Of a DNA stretch of 64,000 nt, positions 38,400 to 49,120 are shown piece after piece; the stretch's first letter is position 1, and every line of letters starts with the position of its first letter. The translations under genes and the position numbers were made by a program. The notes beneath the pieces were generated by a model, which was given only the letters and a program-made list of their open reading frames with translations, made no database searches and was not told where the DNA came from. This DNA is from Lates calcarifer (Eukaryota; Chordata; Actinopteri; Centropomidae): assembly GCF_001640805.2 (NCBI RefSeq), contig NC_066843.1:22754242-22818241 (forward strand), in the 5' to 3' direction.

Positions 38400-38461
38400 G
38401 GCTGATCATTCATGGCCTTACAATAGTAGAGCACCCCAGTCATCTGCTTCCCGACACCTGG
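38400..38461 (-). other. mettl22: mettl22 5' UTR segment before the ATG, with out-of-frame upstream ATGs
   Basis: A likely acceptor (TCTCCCCAG|GTGTCGGG) at about 38464 starts the exon that carries the start codon at 38399. The start sits in CAGCCATGG, a strong Kozak context. Just before it are two out-of-frame ATGs (14 and 10 nt upstream) in CCATGAATGATCAGCC. Both open short frames overlapping the real start, which could lower translation. Confidence 0.55.
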
Positions 38462-38534
38462 GGAGACTGGACACACACAGGTTGACATTTATCACAAACA
38501 TTTTCAATTCCTGCAGCTTAATTTAGAACATAAA

Positions 38535-38710
38535 TCAATGTGAATCAATCAGCTGTTAGTCATCCAACATCTAAACCAATCACCTGTTAGTAATCCAACA
38601 CGTAAACCAATCAGTTGTTGTTGATCCAACATCTAATCAGCTGTTAGTGATCCAACATGTACACCAACATCTAAACCAGTCAGCTGTGAATGATCCAACA
38701 CATATCCCAA
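38535..38710. repeat. Degenerate minisatellite, unit about 30-40 bp
   Basis: Five or so imperfect units built on CAGCTGTTAGT-ATCCAACA(T/C)-TAAACCAAT, with spacing varying from about 31 to 42 bp. Lies just upstream, in transcript sense, of the mettl22 exon carrying the ATG. Confidence 0.8.
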
Positions 38711-38800
38711 TCAGCCCCCCATCCACCAACACACACACAGACCACGTCTTGTAGAATATATTTATTTTAATAAAAATTCTGTAGAATAACAGCTCTGAAA

Positions 38801-39998
38801 CCTGAGGCCAGTACTATGAAGGGAGTTTAACCTCCTCTGATTTAGCTCGGGGTTATCAAGGAAAGTTGGGGTTGACAAAACCTGACTGTCTCGAGCTGTG
38901 TTAAACGGTACGACGGTGGTTCAGATGTCGGTAAGTTGAGTCGGCGTTAACTCAATCGGAGTTAGTGCGCGTGCATAAAACGGGCGTGCACCGTATCTCT
39001 CAGATGAAGAGCGCACGTTAATTCTGTCGGATTGTGAGTAATTTAAAGAGACTCTAATGACACAATGTAAAACAGCGTCTGTCAACAAAGACAGGGAGAC
39101 TGGTCACATGTTCTCTGGGTTCTTCATCTGTAATATGAGATGTAAGGACTCGTAAAATATGTGATGATTTTTCGGATACTTGGATTACAGTCAACACGTG
39201 GGTCACATGTCTGAGAATGAGCTGTTCCTGTTAATGATGTTCTGCCTGGAACACTCAGGCTGTATATGTATGAATGTAATGCTGTTGTGTTCAGTATGAA
39301 CTTCATGTTAACAGTATTTCAGCCTCAGTGGAAACTGAACCTGGATCAAATAGAAACCTTCTATAAAGAGCTACACATTCATATTTCCATCATTAATGCT
39401 GCATGTTCTGGTCTGTAGTCTACAGTTACAACAGCCTGTCGCATTATATTGTCTTTCAGGACAATAATGCCCCCCCACCCCCATTTAAAGGATTATTGAA
39501 ATTGATAATGATGCTCAATTCTGCTGTTTGACTGTGAGAAAAAAAAGAAAAAGAAAAAAAACCCAAAACAACTGAAATTGAAAATGGAAAATACGGAGCA
39601 TTTAAAAAAAACATCATTTATTGGTCCACATACCTCTACCATCCACTACATTTTTTTTTATTACTATTATCATTATAATTATTATTATTGGTGGGAGTCG
39701 GGGGTGGGGGAGGGACTGACGGTGTTTAGACAACCCCTGTCCTGCAGTCAGCCTCTCCCAGCCGTTGTGCCAATATCGATTGGTTGCTCCACCTGTGGGG
39801 CGGAGCTTAGGTAGAAATAACACCTGTAACACCGAGCTAACCACGAACTCGGAGCAGTTTAGAGACGCAACGTAAATAACCACGGCAGCAGACCCCGGGT
39901 AAAACCTATCCACCTTTCGTAGTACAGGTTAACCGGGAAGTTACTCCTGAAGTTACCCTGATAAGACAGTAACTTCGCTTCGTAGTACAGGCCTCAGG
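38801..39998 (-). mobile_element. Non-autonomous TIR DNA transposon (MITE), copy B, inverted relative to copy A
   Basis: Ends CCTGAGGCCAGTACTATGAA and CTTCGTAGTACAGGCCTCAGG form terminal inverted repeats. Relative to copy A it is inverted, about 1.2 kb long, and keeps a segment at about 38845-39075 missing from copy A. No transposase frame. It sits in the mettl22 5' UTR intron, so copies A and B are both transcribed in mettl22 pre-mRNA and are complementary over several hundred bases. Confidence 0.85.
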
Positions 39999-40563
39999 CC
40001 TCAGGCGCTTTAGTGACCAAACATGAATTGAAATAACCCTCTTCTTTTATTTTTGTTATTATGTATTTGTTTCTGTTTATGATTCTGGCAGTGCAGTAAG
40101 GAAAATTATGTTTTATTTTTGCAGATGAAGTTATGACTGAATGTGACTCTGCCATTCTGCTCGGCGTGCGTATGACAGTGAATGATGATCCTGGTTCAAT
40201 TTGGGTTCAGTCGGAGCACTGTGCGGACTCCCCGCTGAGGCCCCATGTGGACTCGATGACTTGTGGACTTGTGATGACTGGTGGATTCATCCACAGTTTC
40301 GTCCTGAGATCAAACCTTTTTCTGTGAAACACCAGCCGAGCTCCATTACTCCTGCGCCGTTCAGCGAACATGTTCAAATTGGATTCCTAACCTGGTTTCA
40401 ACCGGAACCTAAAACTATCGTTAAACATCCACAGTAGAAAGTTGCTCCGCTGCTCGGGAATTTACGACTGAGCCGTTAAGTGTTCCCGCCGACCTCGGTT
40501 CACACTCGGTCAGACCCTAAACGCACTTGCGGCAGGTTTTCTGAAACAACCGACGTGACTTAC

Positions 40564-40740
40564 CGGTTCAGTAACAACAGTTCAGAGCGCACTCCCACCG
40601 GCTGTCACTGGTCACTCAAGCTCATAACAGTGCACCCTCAAAACTCGTCCGGGCTGAAAAAGTTAATATACGACTTCCGTTCCGTCAGAACCGAAGACGA
40701 CCATGCCCAGTTGTGCATTTCCGGTAATAACCACAGCTCC
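40564..40740 (-). other. mettl22: Probable mettl22 first (non-coding) exon and promoter
   Basis: On the minus strand a perfect-looking donor CCG|GTAAGT lies at 40564/40563. It follows a stretch richer in CpG than the surroundings (about 40440-40740). This pairs naturally with the acceptor near 38464 before the ATG exon. The transcription start is not visible; the upper boundary is a guess. Confidence 0.55.
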
Positions 40741-42563
40741 CAGGCGTCTGTTGAGACTGCAGCATGTGCAGTTAATAAAGACATTAAATGAAGTTTCTAG
40801 AGGCACATTGATCTTTGTATTTGATATCAGGATGTGTGATGTTGGCAGGGTCAGCCTCTGCAGTCATAATCTCATTAGTGTCATTCACAAGTGACTGCTG
40901 TAACTTTGTGTTGTTTGGATGAATGAATAATATTCATGTTGAATCCACCATGTTGATTATGGCCAGTCCAAAGACCAGCTCTGGTTGCAACAACATGATG
41001 ATTCCTGTGGGGAAACTGACTGATGAATTGTGAATGTTGACACAGTAGTTTTTAGGAAAAGTGTGCATACTGTGGGTTGGTGTTTTTCTGATGTGCAACA
41101 CACTGGTCTCCTCTATGATGGTGTGTAAAGCTGCATTTAAGTGCTCCAGACTGCAAATGTGGGTTTTGGGACAGACCCTCTCCTCAGTACAGCCATTGTC
41201 CCTGTTTAGAAAAGTACCAGCACCCAGATAAGGAGCAAATCTTATTCTGTTAAAACCCTCTGACAAACCAAACTACATGTATTTTAGTTTATACATTTAT
41301 CCCATGCATTCACCAGCAAAACCATCAACCAGCCAAGTTTGAATTTTATGTGGAGAAAAGGAGCACCTTGTATAGAGAGAGCAGAGCTGGTTATCTAGAT
41401 GGAGACTGTGAGTGTGTTAATGGTTCACTGAAGATGCACTGATATAAATCCTTAGTGGAGCAAATCCCACCAGACATTGGGCGGGGTTCACCCTGGACAG
41501 ATCACCAGTCTATTACAGGGCTGACATACAGAGACAAAGTGGAAAACTCTCCCTCATTTCAGTTATCTGAGGAGTCTTGTAATAACCACCTCACAGCTGT
41601 TAGATTACTGGTGATGCTGTTGTGAGTGTGGCCACTGGATGTCACTGTGTGACATCAGCATGTCAAATCACAGAGTTATTAAGAGTGTTATTATCTTCTC
41701 TTATTTCTAACGGTCAAGAGGATAACTGTCTCAACTCCCACATCAGTGAGGATGAAGACAGGTTTCACCTGCAGGGTTTAGTCTTCTGTCACTGGTGAGC
41801 CTGACAAGGGTCACATGACCCAATGGTGACATCTGTAGTCATGAAGTGATCAGTGCAAGTGGGCCCCCATCGATCATGGTTTCATGTAGTAGCGGTCCCT
41901 CAGAGCTCTCCTGAAGTAACACCTGTTCCCTGAACGTTTTCATGAAGCAGTTTAACCAAACAAATCTGATCCAAACAGTCGGCCTGGAAGCCAGGCAAGC
42001 TAGTGATGTAGCCTTGATGTTATGGAGAGGTAGTCAGTGCAGCAGGTCTAACTGCTGAGCTATAGTCCTATAAGTCAGGTAATACATAAAGTCTGAGGAA
42101 GTGACAGTGAGTGAGAGCAATAATTTTAATGAGGAACAACTGTTTCTTGAAAGAGGACAGGTGCAGAAGAATGTGAAGGTTATTGTGAGGCATTGGACTT
42201 CTACATGAAGAAACTGCAGGACTGTAGAGAAAGGTCAGAGTATGAAAACTATTACGTTATGATATATGGGACTTAAAGGACTACTCCAACAATTTACAAC
42301 TGCACTTTCCATAAAGCACAGGGACCAAGAGAGGGATTAAAAAAGAAAAGTGATGCAGCACAGGCTGAGATATCCTGACTACTGCATCCTACATTTCCTC
42401 AATAGAACATGACATCCTTAGTTTACAGTCACAGTCACCTGAGTCATTTTCTCAGACTTGACAAAGTTACAAAGACATAAGACTTTAAACAACAGTTTAC
42501 ACATTCAGTAAAAACCATGATCATAAAAATCAATGTCGAGCGATCAGCCACAGATTCCTCCCC
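40741..42563. other. mettl22-hao1 intergenic region
   Basis: No gene recognised. A short dispersed-repeat fragment lies near 41470-41530 (GGTTCACCCTGGACAGATCA, a word common in fish repeats). Part of this region must be the hao1-like 3' UTR; a variant ATTAAA (TTTAAT on plus) occurs near 42123-42128. Confidence 0.5.
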
Positions 42564-42695
42564 TTACATCCTGGAGTTGAACTCCACTCTCCTGACCAGG
42601 GACCTGCTCACCTCGGATACAGAGCGACAACCTACACACATACACACACACATGGATGATAGGTGGATATTACCACAATGCAGATATGCAGATGC

Positions 42696-42775
<80 letters not shown>

Positions 42776-45433
42776 CTGACAGTGCCATAGCCAGTCGCAA
42801 CTCCTCTTTTAGAAGTTCCAGGAGCTCAGTAACTCCCTGTTCTCCCTGGATACACACAACAACATAGAACATTTTATTACGTGACAATGACTCTGATGAG
42901 CAACAGCTGAAGTTCAGAAACAAACATTAAAAGATTTCGGTTTCAAATCCACCAGTTTCAAAGAAGAAAATGTAAATCATTTGTTTTAGTTTTTCAGTTT
43001 CTGTCCATCATACGCAAATGCAGGAAACAATTCAAAACTCGGAGCTGTAAAGCCAAGACATTCTGACGTGTCTGAGGTCATAGTATCAGAGCGAGTGGGG
43101 CTGGGACTCTCAGACTGAGATTGATGAGACTGTAGGTGAGTGTGGTGCTTCACCTGACAGGCGAGGCCCCACAGCACCGGTCGACCAATAAAAACAGCCT
43201 TTGCTCCCAGAGCTAAGGCCTTCAGGACGTCTGTCCCGCGCCTTATGCCTCCATCCATGTAGACATCACAGCGACCCTGCACAGCCCCCACCACCTCCTC
43301 CAACACGTCCAGCTACACACAAACACACAGACACTTCACAGTCACCCTGTCACATACAGCACATTTAAATGTTGATTTAAATGTTGTTGTTGAGAGCTGG
43401 TAGCAGCTTCCAGAACATGTCCACCAGTTCCACCAGTTTCTACTGACATGACCTGTCAGTAGCTGCTGCAGCCATAAGACTCAGCAACAACAACCTGTTT
43501 ATATTTAAATATCCAGTCATGCTGAAAACAACCCAGTTACCCACAGGCCTGCATGCATTTTTTTATTGGCACAGAAGAGAAATGAATCTCCTCCTTGTGT
43601 CTGACAGTGTCTGTGAATGATGATTGATTCTTATTGATAATTATGTTATTAAATAACATAATGAGTAAGTCATCAGGAGATGATGAAGAAGCTGGGAGAC
43701 TAAGTTATTATTCAGTTTAGAAACAAAGGAAAAGTTCAAAACTCTGGGTCTTGCTTTAAAGCATTTTGAATGCACTGATGATCAGCTGTGCATGTTGAGA
43801 CATGGGATATGTTACAGGACAAAAAGCGTGAATCCTGAAGTCATGATCATGAACCTGTCAGATCTGGACTAAACTAACCACAGATCCCCGACTGATACAC
43901 AAGCATTGTAACTCATCTCATTTACTGAAGATTCTGATTTCTGAGTGTGTTGATTTGTGCAGTACTCCATACTGTATAGTATAAAAAATAGTCCTCATGA
44001 CATGTACTCTACTTTCTGAAAAAAACATTTCTTAGTAAGGTAGCTGATCAGAATTAAATCAGGGGTCAGAGGTTTGTTATCTTTACCTCCTTTTAAACCA
44101 GTCTATAGAAGATCATCAACACCTGTAGAATTATGTGTCTACCCAGCATGCCGAGCAGCGATTTATACAGAAAAGGTAACTTGGAGGAGAAGCTTCAGTC
44201 AGTCATTCAGTCAAGACTCTGTGATCATAAAACCAGGTCACATGATAAACTGGAATCACTTATTACCCAAAGACCTGACTGAGGAACTCTGACCTGAGCC
44301 ATGTACGAGGAGACTGAGGTGCAATGCTACAATGAACATTATAAAATGGGACCAGGATCAATGAATAACACACACACACACACACACACACACCGTGGCA
44401 GGAACCCCATCCAGTTGTCGAGCTCCGTGATTGGACACCAGGATGCCACTGACACCATGGTTAACAGCCTGAGCAGCATCGTCACCTGACCACACACACA
44501 CACGGAGGGAAAGAGAGAGAGAGAGAGAGAGACTGCTGAATGAGTTCATGTTGAACCAGACAGGTCAGGCTCAGAATATTAGGGTTTGTTACTGAAAAAA
44601 GCAAGTTGTTGATTCTGATCTATATTCTAACTCTCTCCTGAAATTAGAGTAAGCACAATGTGTGTGTGTGTGTGTACCATTCAGTATTCCTTTCACAATC
44701 ACAGGTAGACGTGTGTGTTGTTTCAGCCACATGATGTCGTCCCAGCAGAGAGTGGGGTCGATGGCTTTGGCCACATAAACAGCCAGACCACTGTCGTTGC
44801 CATAGTCTCCCTCAGAGAAAGCCAGGGAGACTGTGGAGAAGTTAGACATGCTATAGACACACACACACACACACACACACAAAAAAACAAAACAAAAAAA
44901 AAAAAACAGTGAATGTGGTCTCCATGGTGGAATTTGGGAATGATAACTGATCCTCTGCTGGTGCTGTTGTGTTTGAATCAAACCTCAGGTGTGTGGGCAG
45001 TTTAAAGCGGTTGCGCATGTCGTCCCATCTCCTCCCCAGGTATGGCGTATCCACAGTAACAAAGATAGCCTTATAGCCCGCCTCCTCTGCACGGCGCACC
45101 AGTGACAGTGTGAGCTCTCGGTCCTTATAGATGTACAGCTGCAGCCACAGGACGCCCTCACTGCCCACGGATGATGTCATCGCTGACATCACTTCCTCTA
45201 TAGTAGAGGTGGCCCAGGAGCTCAGCATCATCCCTGTTCCTACTGCTTGGCATGCTGGGTAGACACATAACACTGCATGTGTAATGATTTTTTCCACTGG
45301 TTTAAAAGGAGCTAAAGATAACAAACCTCTGACCTATACTTTTAATTCTGATCAGTTACCTTACAAGGAAATATTTTCCCTGATTTTTTTTTAACCCTGA
45401 AGTCATACCCAAGTCTTTAGTTTAAAGAAGTGT

Positions 45434-45469
<36 letters not shown>

Positions 45470-48040
45470 CACCTCTTGCTGTCGCTGTCTCTCCCTCAGG
45501 ATGAGCCATCCTCTGCATTGCTGTGGCTGCAACACAGAGAGGCATGCTGAGCCTCTGACCCAGGACTGAGACAGACAGATCCACTGTGGACACATCCCTC
45601 AGCACCCGAGGGACAAGACACCACCTGCACACACACAGTGCCACGTGCCATTTGACTTCATATCAAGTGTAAATCAGAGTGCTGCAAGTACAGTGGTAGA
45701 AAAAGTTTTCAGACACCCCATGCATTTGTGAAATATTGCATTAAGAATCACTCTTAGGTCTTCAAGTGCAATTTCTTTTAGTACAGTCACAGCCAACATA
45801 CTAAACACATCCTTAAAAAAAACATTAAAAACTTAAAATTGATTGGTTCCATAAATATACATAAGAAATGTTGAGTATTGGGTCATTTTGGTACCAGTGA
45901 TCCACTAATGAAGGTCGTGCTTTTTATTAAACGACAATTTTTTTTGCTGTGCTTCATGTCTATATAAAGCCAGCACATCTGAAAGTTCTTCAGATGTGCT
46001 GAAGCCCCTGATCAATGAGAGACAGAGGTTAGCCCGGCATCGTTGGGCCCAAGCACACAAGAACTAGACAGCCAGGAACTGGAAGAAGATTGTGTGGTCA
46101 GATGAGTCCAGTTTCCAGCTTTATCCTCCTAATAATGTGAAGGTACGCAGAAGGCCAGGCGAAGCTTTATCTCCAGCATGTACAGTACCTACTGTCAAGC
46201 ATGGTGGAGGCAGTATCATGGTTTGGGGATGCATGAGTGCTGCTGGTGTTGGTCATCTCACTGTCTGTGATGGCACATTGAACTCTGCAAGTATTGTGCC
46301 ATTCTCGAAACCCACATGCTCCCTTCTGCACGTGCACTGTTCCATCGAGGTCAAAACTGGATGTTTCAACAAGATAATGCCCCTCACCACACATCCAGGG
46401 CCAGGAGAACTTGGCTGCAGGAGCACTGTATCCAGGTCTTAGAGTGGCCAGCTCAATCCCCTGGACATGAGCCCCATTGAAAATCTGTGGTGGATTATCA
46501 AAAGGTCTGTTTCAAAGTGTAAACCAAAGAATTTAGAAGATTTAAAGCAGTAATTCAAGAAGAATGGGATAAGATTACTCCTCAACAGTGTGAAAGGCTC
46601 GTGGGGAACATGCCAGCCAGGATTAAAGCTCTACTGCGTGCTAATGGCTACTAAATATGAATTTGATGATGTGATGGTTTATTTATTTTTTGTTCAGTGT
46701 TGAACACATTCTCTATTATTTGTTGACTTTGATACTGACAATGTTGAGAGCTTTCCAACCGAGGACATTAACAACAAAAAACAGCCCTCAAACAACACAA
46801 CGCTGTGTGGTACATCAACACTGTGGTATCACAGAGATGCTGAACAGAGCTGTGATGGAGGCTATGACTGATCGCTGCTCTGTCAGGGACGGTCCACAGC
46901 AGCACAACTCAGATTCACCACATCACTGAGGATTTCCTGCCTTTCCCTCAGCACTCAGGACTCACAGAGCAGCTTCATACTGTGCTGATGCTACCAGACA
47001 TATTAACTCCCTTTCTGTGGTTGTTTACTACAGACAATGAGTAACACCAAGAGCTGAGACCAAGTTCCAAGTTTGAGCGCTCTCCGGAAATGAATGATAG
47101 CAGAGAACAGGATCTGTCCGTCGTCTTCTAACTGTCCCAACTTACACACTCCTGTAAATGACACCTGAGTTCCAATGACAGTTTAACATCAGTTACTGTC
47201 CCTGGATATTTCTATTAACAGCTTCAGTGCAGTCTCCACTAATATCCATTCAAAAAACACTTTCTTTGTTTCTGTGGGGCTGAAGAAGTGTGATCTGACA
47301 CCACATCACCACATTCATCACACATCCATCATACTTCAGTATTTACTGCTCTGAATCAATGCTGCATAGGAACATAAACAGTTATGGCTAAAGCATGCAG
47401 TGCTGAGCCATGCTTCCTCTTACACTTTTTATTTGACTGTGTATGTTCATTCATTCATTCTGTGTGCATGTTGTGTGTGTGACTGTAGCGACACCATGAG
47501 AACACTGAGTCTAACACCTGAAGTCCAAACAGTCTCATGTTGGTTTTGACCCAGTAAGATCAGTGGTGTGACCACTTGGTTCATCCTGTCCACTGTTCTC
47601 TCACCATTCAGTGGACAAAGTGAACTGAATCATGACAGAGTTTGTGGTTTGGCTTTAAGAAATGATGGTTTGGATCAGTGATCTAACCCTGATGTGTTTA
47701 GGAGAGGTGATGATAAAAACAGCCACACTGCTGTTTGACCTGAGGTGACACCATGTTCCCCTGACAGAGGACAGTGAAATGACTCTTATTGAGAGCTGAA
47801 TTAAAAAAACTTCATCTCATCTCACTGAGTCCACAGTTTCCACACAGGTTGTTTGGTTCAGACTGTTCAGTGGCTGAAACACAGTGGGACTATGGACTGA
47901 GCTCTAAATTTTTAATGGTTGAGATGAGAATACAAGACTCTTTTGTTTTGCTCATTGGCTCCTGAGCAGCAGAAACAAATTGCCCCTTGGGGATAATAAA
48001 GATTTCCTTGATCCTTGGAGTCATACACAGGATGAACTCT

Positions 48041-48117
<77 letters not shown>

Positions 48118-48895
48118 CACACACACACACACACACAACACACACACACACAGACAACTCACTGTGATTAGCAGAGGTGCTGTAAACATTGCGTTGCTTA
48201 AGGCTTCATCAGCCCTGAGCCTTTTCTTTTTAATCATGACTTCTGAAGGTTCTGCTTTGCTCAGTTTACACAAGATAAAGTCATGAAGGACAGAAGAAAC
48301 CCAGAGGATTGTGGGTATTGTGATTACATATAGATTCAGTGGCTCAAGTGTTACTCCTGTTAGACTGCCTCTGCCTGTATGATACAGTATGTCTTGCTAG
48401 CATAAGAGCTACAGGAGAAGATACACACCAAAGCTGTTTACACACACACAAGAGTACCACAGGAAGAAATGTGCATGTGTGTGACCTGCTGCTTACAGCG
48501 ATAAAAAAGATTAATCACATTTGAGAGTAAATCAGGATATAAGACAACCCTAGGCGATGAAACCACATCTGAAGCTGCACATTCACATGTCAAAGCTGGC
48601 TGAGGAGAAACACAGGTATTAAACCACCTGTTGGTACCTCCTGTGTACCAAGCAGGCTGTGGTTGGAGCGCAGGGCTCTGCAAATGTCACAGATGAGACA
48701 CTGTGTCCAACACAGCTTCTCAACATGTGAGTGAGTGTGTGTGTGCGTGTGTGTATACCTGTTGAAGGCAGCAACATTGTCAGCCAGCGTGTTTTGCTCA
48801 TCTGCTCCTGAGCGGTAGTAGTCATACACAGCTTTAGGAAGAACTTTTCTGGCTTCCTCCTCAAAGTCGGACACACACACACGCTGCCCTGACAT
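42564..48895 (-). CDS. hao1: 2-hydroxyacid oxidase (glycolate oxidase, HAO1-like), complete in 8 exons
   Basis: FMN-dependent peroxisomal enzyme oxidising glycolate and other 2-hydroxyacids to 2-oxoacids plus hydrogen peroxide. Exons in transcript order: 48895-48759, 45624-45473, 45254-44984, 44850-44678, 44485-44394, 43312-43154, 42845-42776, 42631-42564. Phases all agree; 1122 nt gives 373 aa (human HAO1 is 370 as I know it). Motifs: [10 protein letters not shown] with the conserved active-site Tyr in exon 1; [11 protein letters not shown] in exon 3; VKGIL with the catalytic-site Lys in exon 4; [10 protein letters not shown] with the catalytic His and following Arg in exon 5; [20 protein letters not shown] in exon 6. 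The C-terminus Ser-Arg-Met is a plausible PTS1 peroxisomal signal. The active-site half looks like HAO1, whereas [12 protein letters not shown] near the end resembles HAO2, so the paralogue name is less certain. Confidence 0.93.
42699..42772. repeat. (GT)n microsatellite at the exon 7 donor of the hao1-like gene
   Basis: About 74 bp of uninterrupted GT on plus, ending within 3 bp of the splice donor at 42775-42774. In the transcript it is a CA repeat directly after the donor. Confidence 0.95.
44015..44165 (+). repeat. Inverted copy of the hao1-like intron 2/exon 3 border
   Basis: On plus this reads TGATCAGAATTAAATCAGGG, GTCAGAGGTTTGTTATCTTT and TTATGTGTCTACCCAGCATGCC. The same words occur on the minus strand at about 45380-45235, where the last one is the true intron 2 acceptor (CTACCCAG) plus the first bases of exon 3. 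The copy therefore includes a few exon bases and diverges after GCATGCCGAGCAG. It lies in intron 5. Confidence 0.85.
45632..46690 (+). mobile_element. Decayed Tc1/mariner transposon in intron 1 of the hao1-like gene
   Basis: The plus frame at 46092-46442 reads [20 protein letters not shown] and [17 protein letters not shown], the Tc1 transposase catalytic core around the first Asp. Further pieces follow in shifted frames: [10 protein letters not shown] (second Asp), MSPIENLW (Glu) and [20 protein letters not shown] (C-terminus). The N-terminal DNA-binding half is mostly missing and several frameshifts are present. The left end may begin near ACAGTGGTAGAAAAAGTTTT (about 45690); I did not find a matching right end. 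Confidence 0.8.
48043..48152. repeat. (CA)n microsatellite with regular CAACA interruptions
   Basis: About 110 bp of CA broken by several CAACA steps, suggesting internal duplication of a longer unit. It directly precedes the duplicated segment at 48170-48310, and a shorter CA run (about 48901-48922) precedes the second copy. Confidence 0.9.
48170..48310. repeat. Direct repeat, copy 1 (intron 1 of the hao1-like gene)
   Basis: Shares AGCCT-TT-TTTTTAA-CATGACTTCTG and CTCAGTTTACACAAGATAAA with 48970-49120 in the same orientation and order. Both copies are followed by AGGACAGA. Copy 2 has a G-rich insertion (about 20 bp) in the middle. Confidence 0.85.
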
Positions 48896-48969
48896 CTCTG
48901 TCCACACACACACACACACACACCAAACTGTGAGGCAGCTCGTCGTCAGACTGTCTGTCTGACAGTGCA

Positions 48970-49120
48970 GAGATGGCTCTAGTAATCATTAACCTGCTCA
49001 AGGCTCCATCAACCCCAAGCCTCTTATTTTTAACCATGACTTCTGGAGGGCAGTGGGGAGGGGGGTGGGGTTCTGCTCTGCTCAGTTTACACAAGATAAA
49101 GCTGTGTTATAAAGGACAGA
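48970..49120 (-). promoter_or_regulatory. hao1: Putative promoter-proximal region of the hao1-like gene (direct repeat, copy 2)
   Basis: Lies 75-225 bp upstream of the start codon at 48895. On the minus strand it contains CCTTTATAACACAGC (near 49115-49100), a TATA-like element, followed by TTTATCTTGTGTAAACTGAG. The intronic copy (48170-48310) reads CTTCATGACTTTATC at the same place and so lacks the TATA-like word. Promoter role is inferred from position and motif only. Confidence 0.45.

Larger units (their letters stand above)
46691..48758. other. Rest of intron 1 of the hao1-like gene
   Basis: No exon recognised. Contains the CA array at 48043-48152 and the direct repeat copy at 48170-48310. 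The remaining sequence appears unique and non-coding. Confidence 0.5.

Noticed and set aside
41470..41530. Possible exon around GGTTCACCCTGGACAGATCA
   Set aside because: The words match a dispersed repeat common in fish genomes; no splice context or conserved frame.
44074..44292. Plus-strand frame resembling part of the hao1-like protein region (LCVYPACRA)
   Set aside because: It arises from the inverted copy of the intron 2/exon 3 border, read mostly through intron sequence; not a gene.
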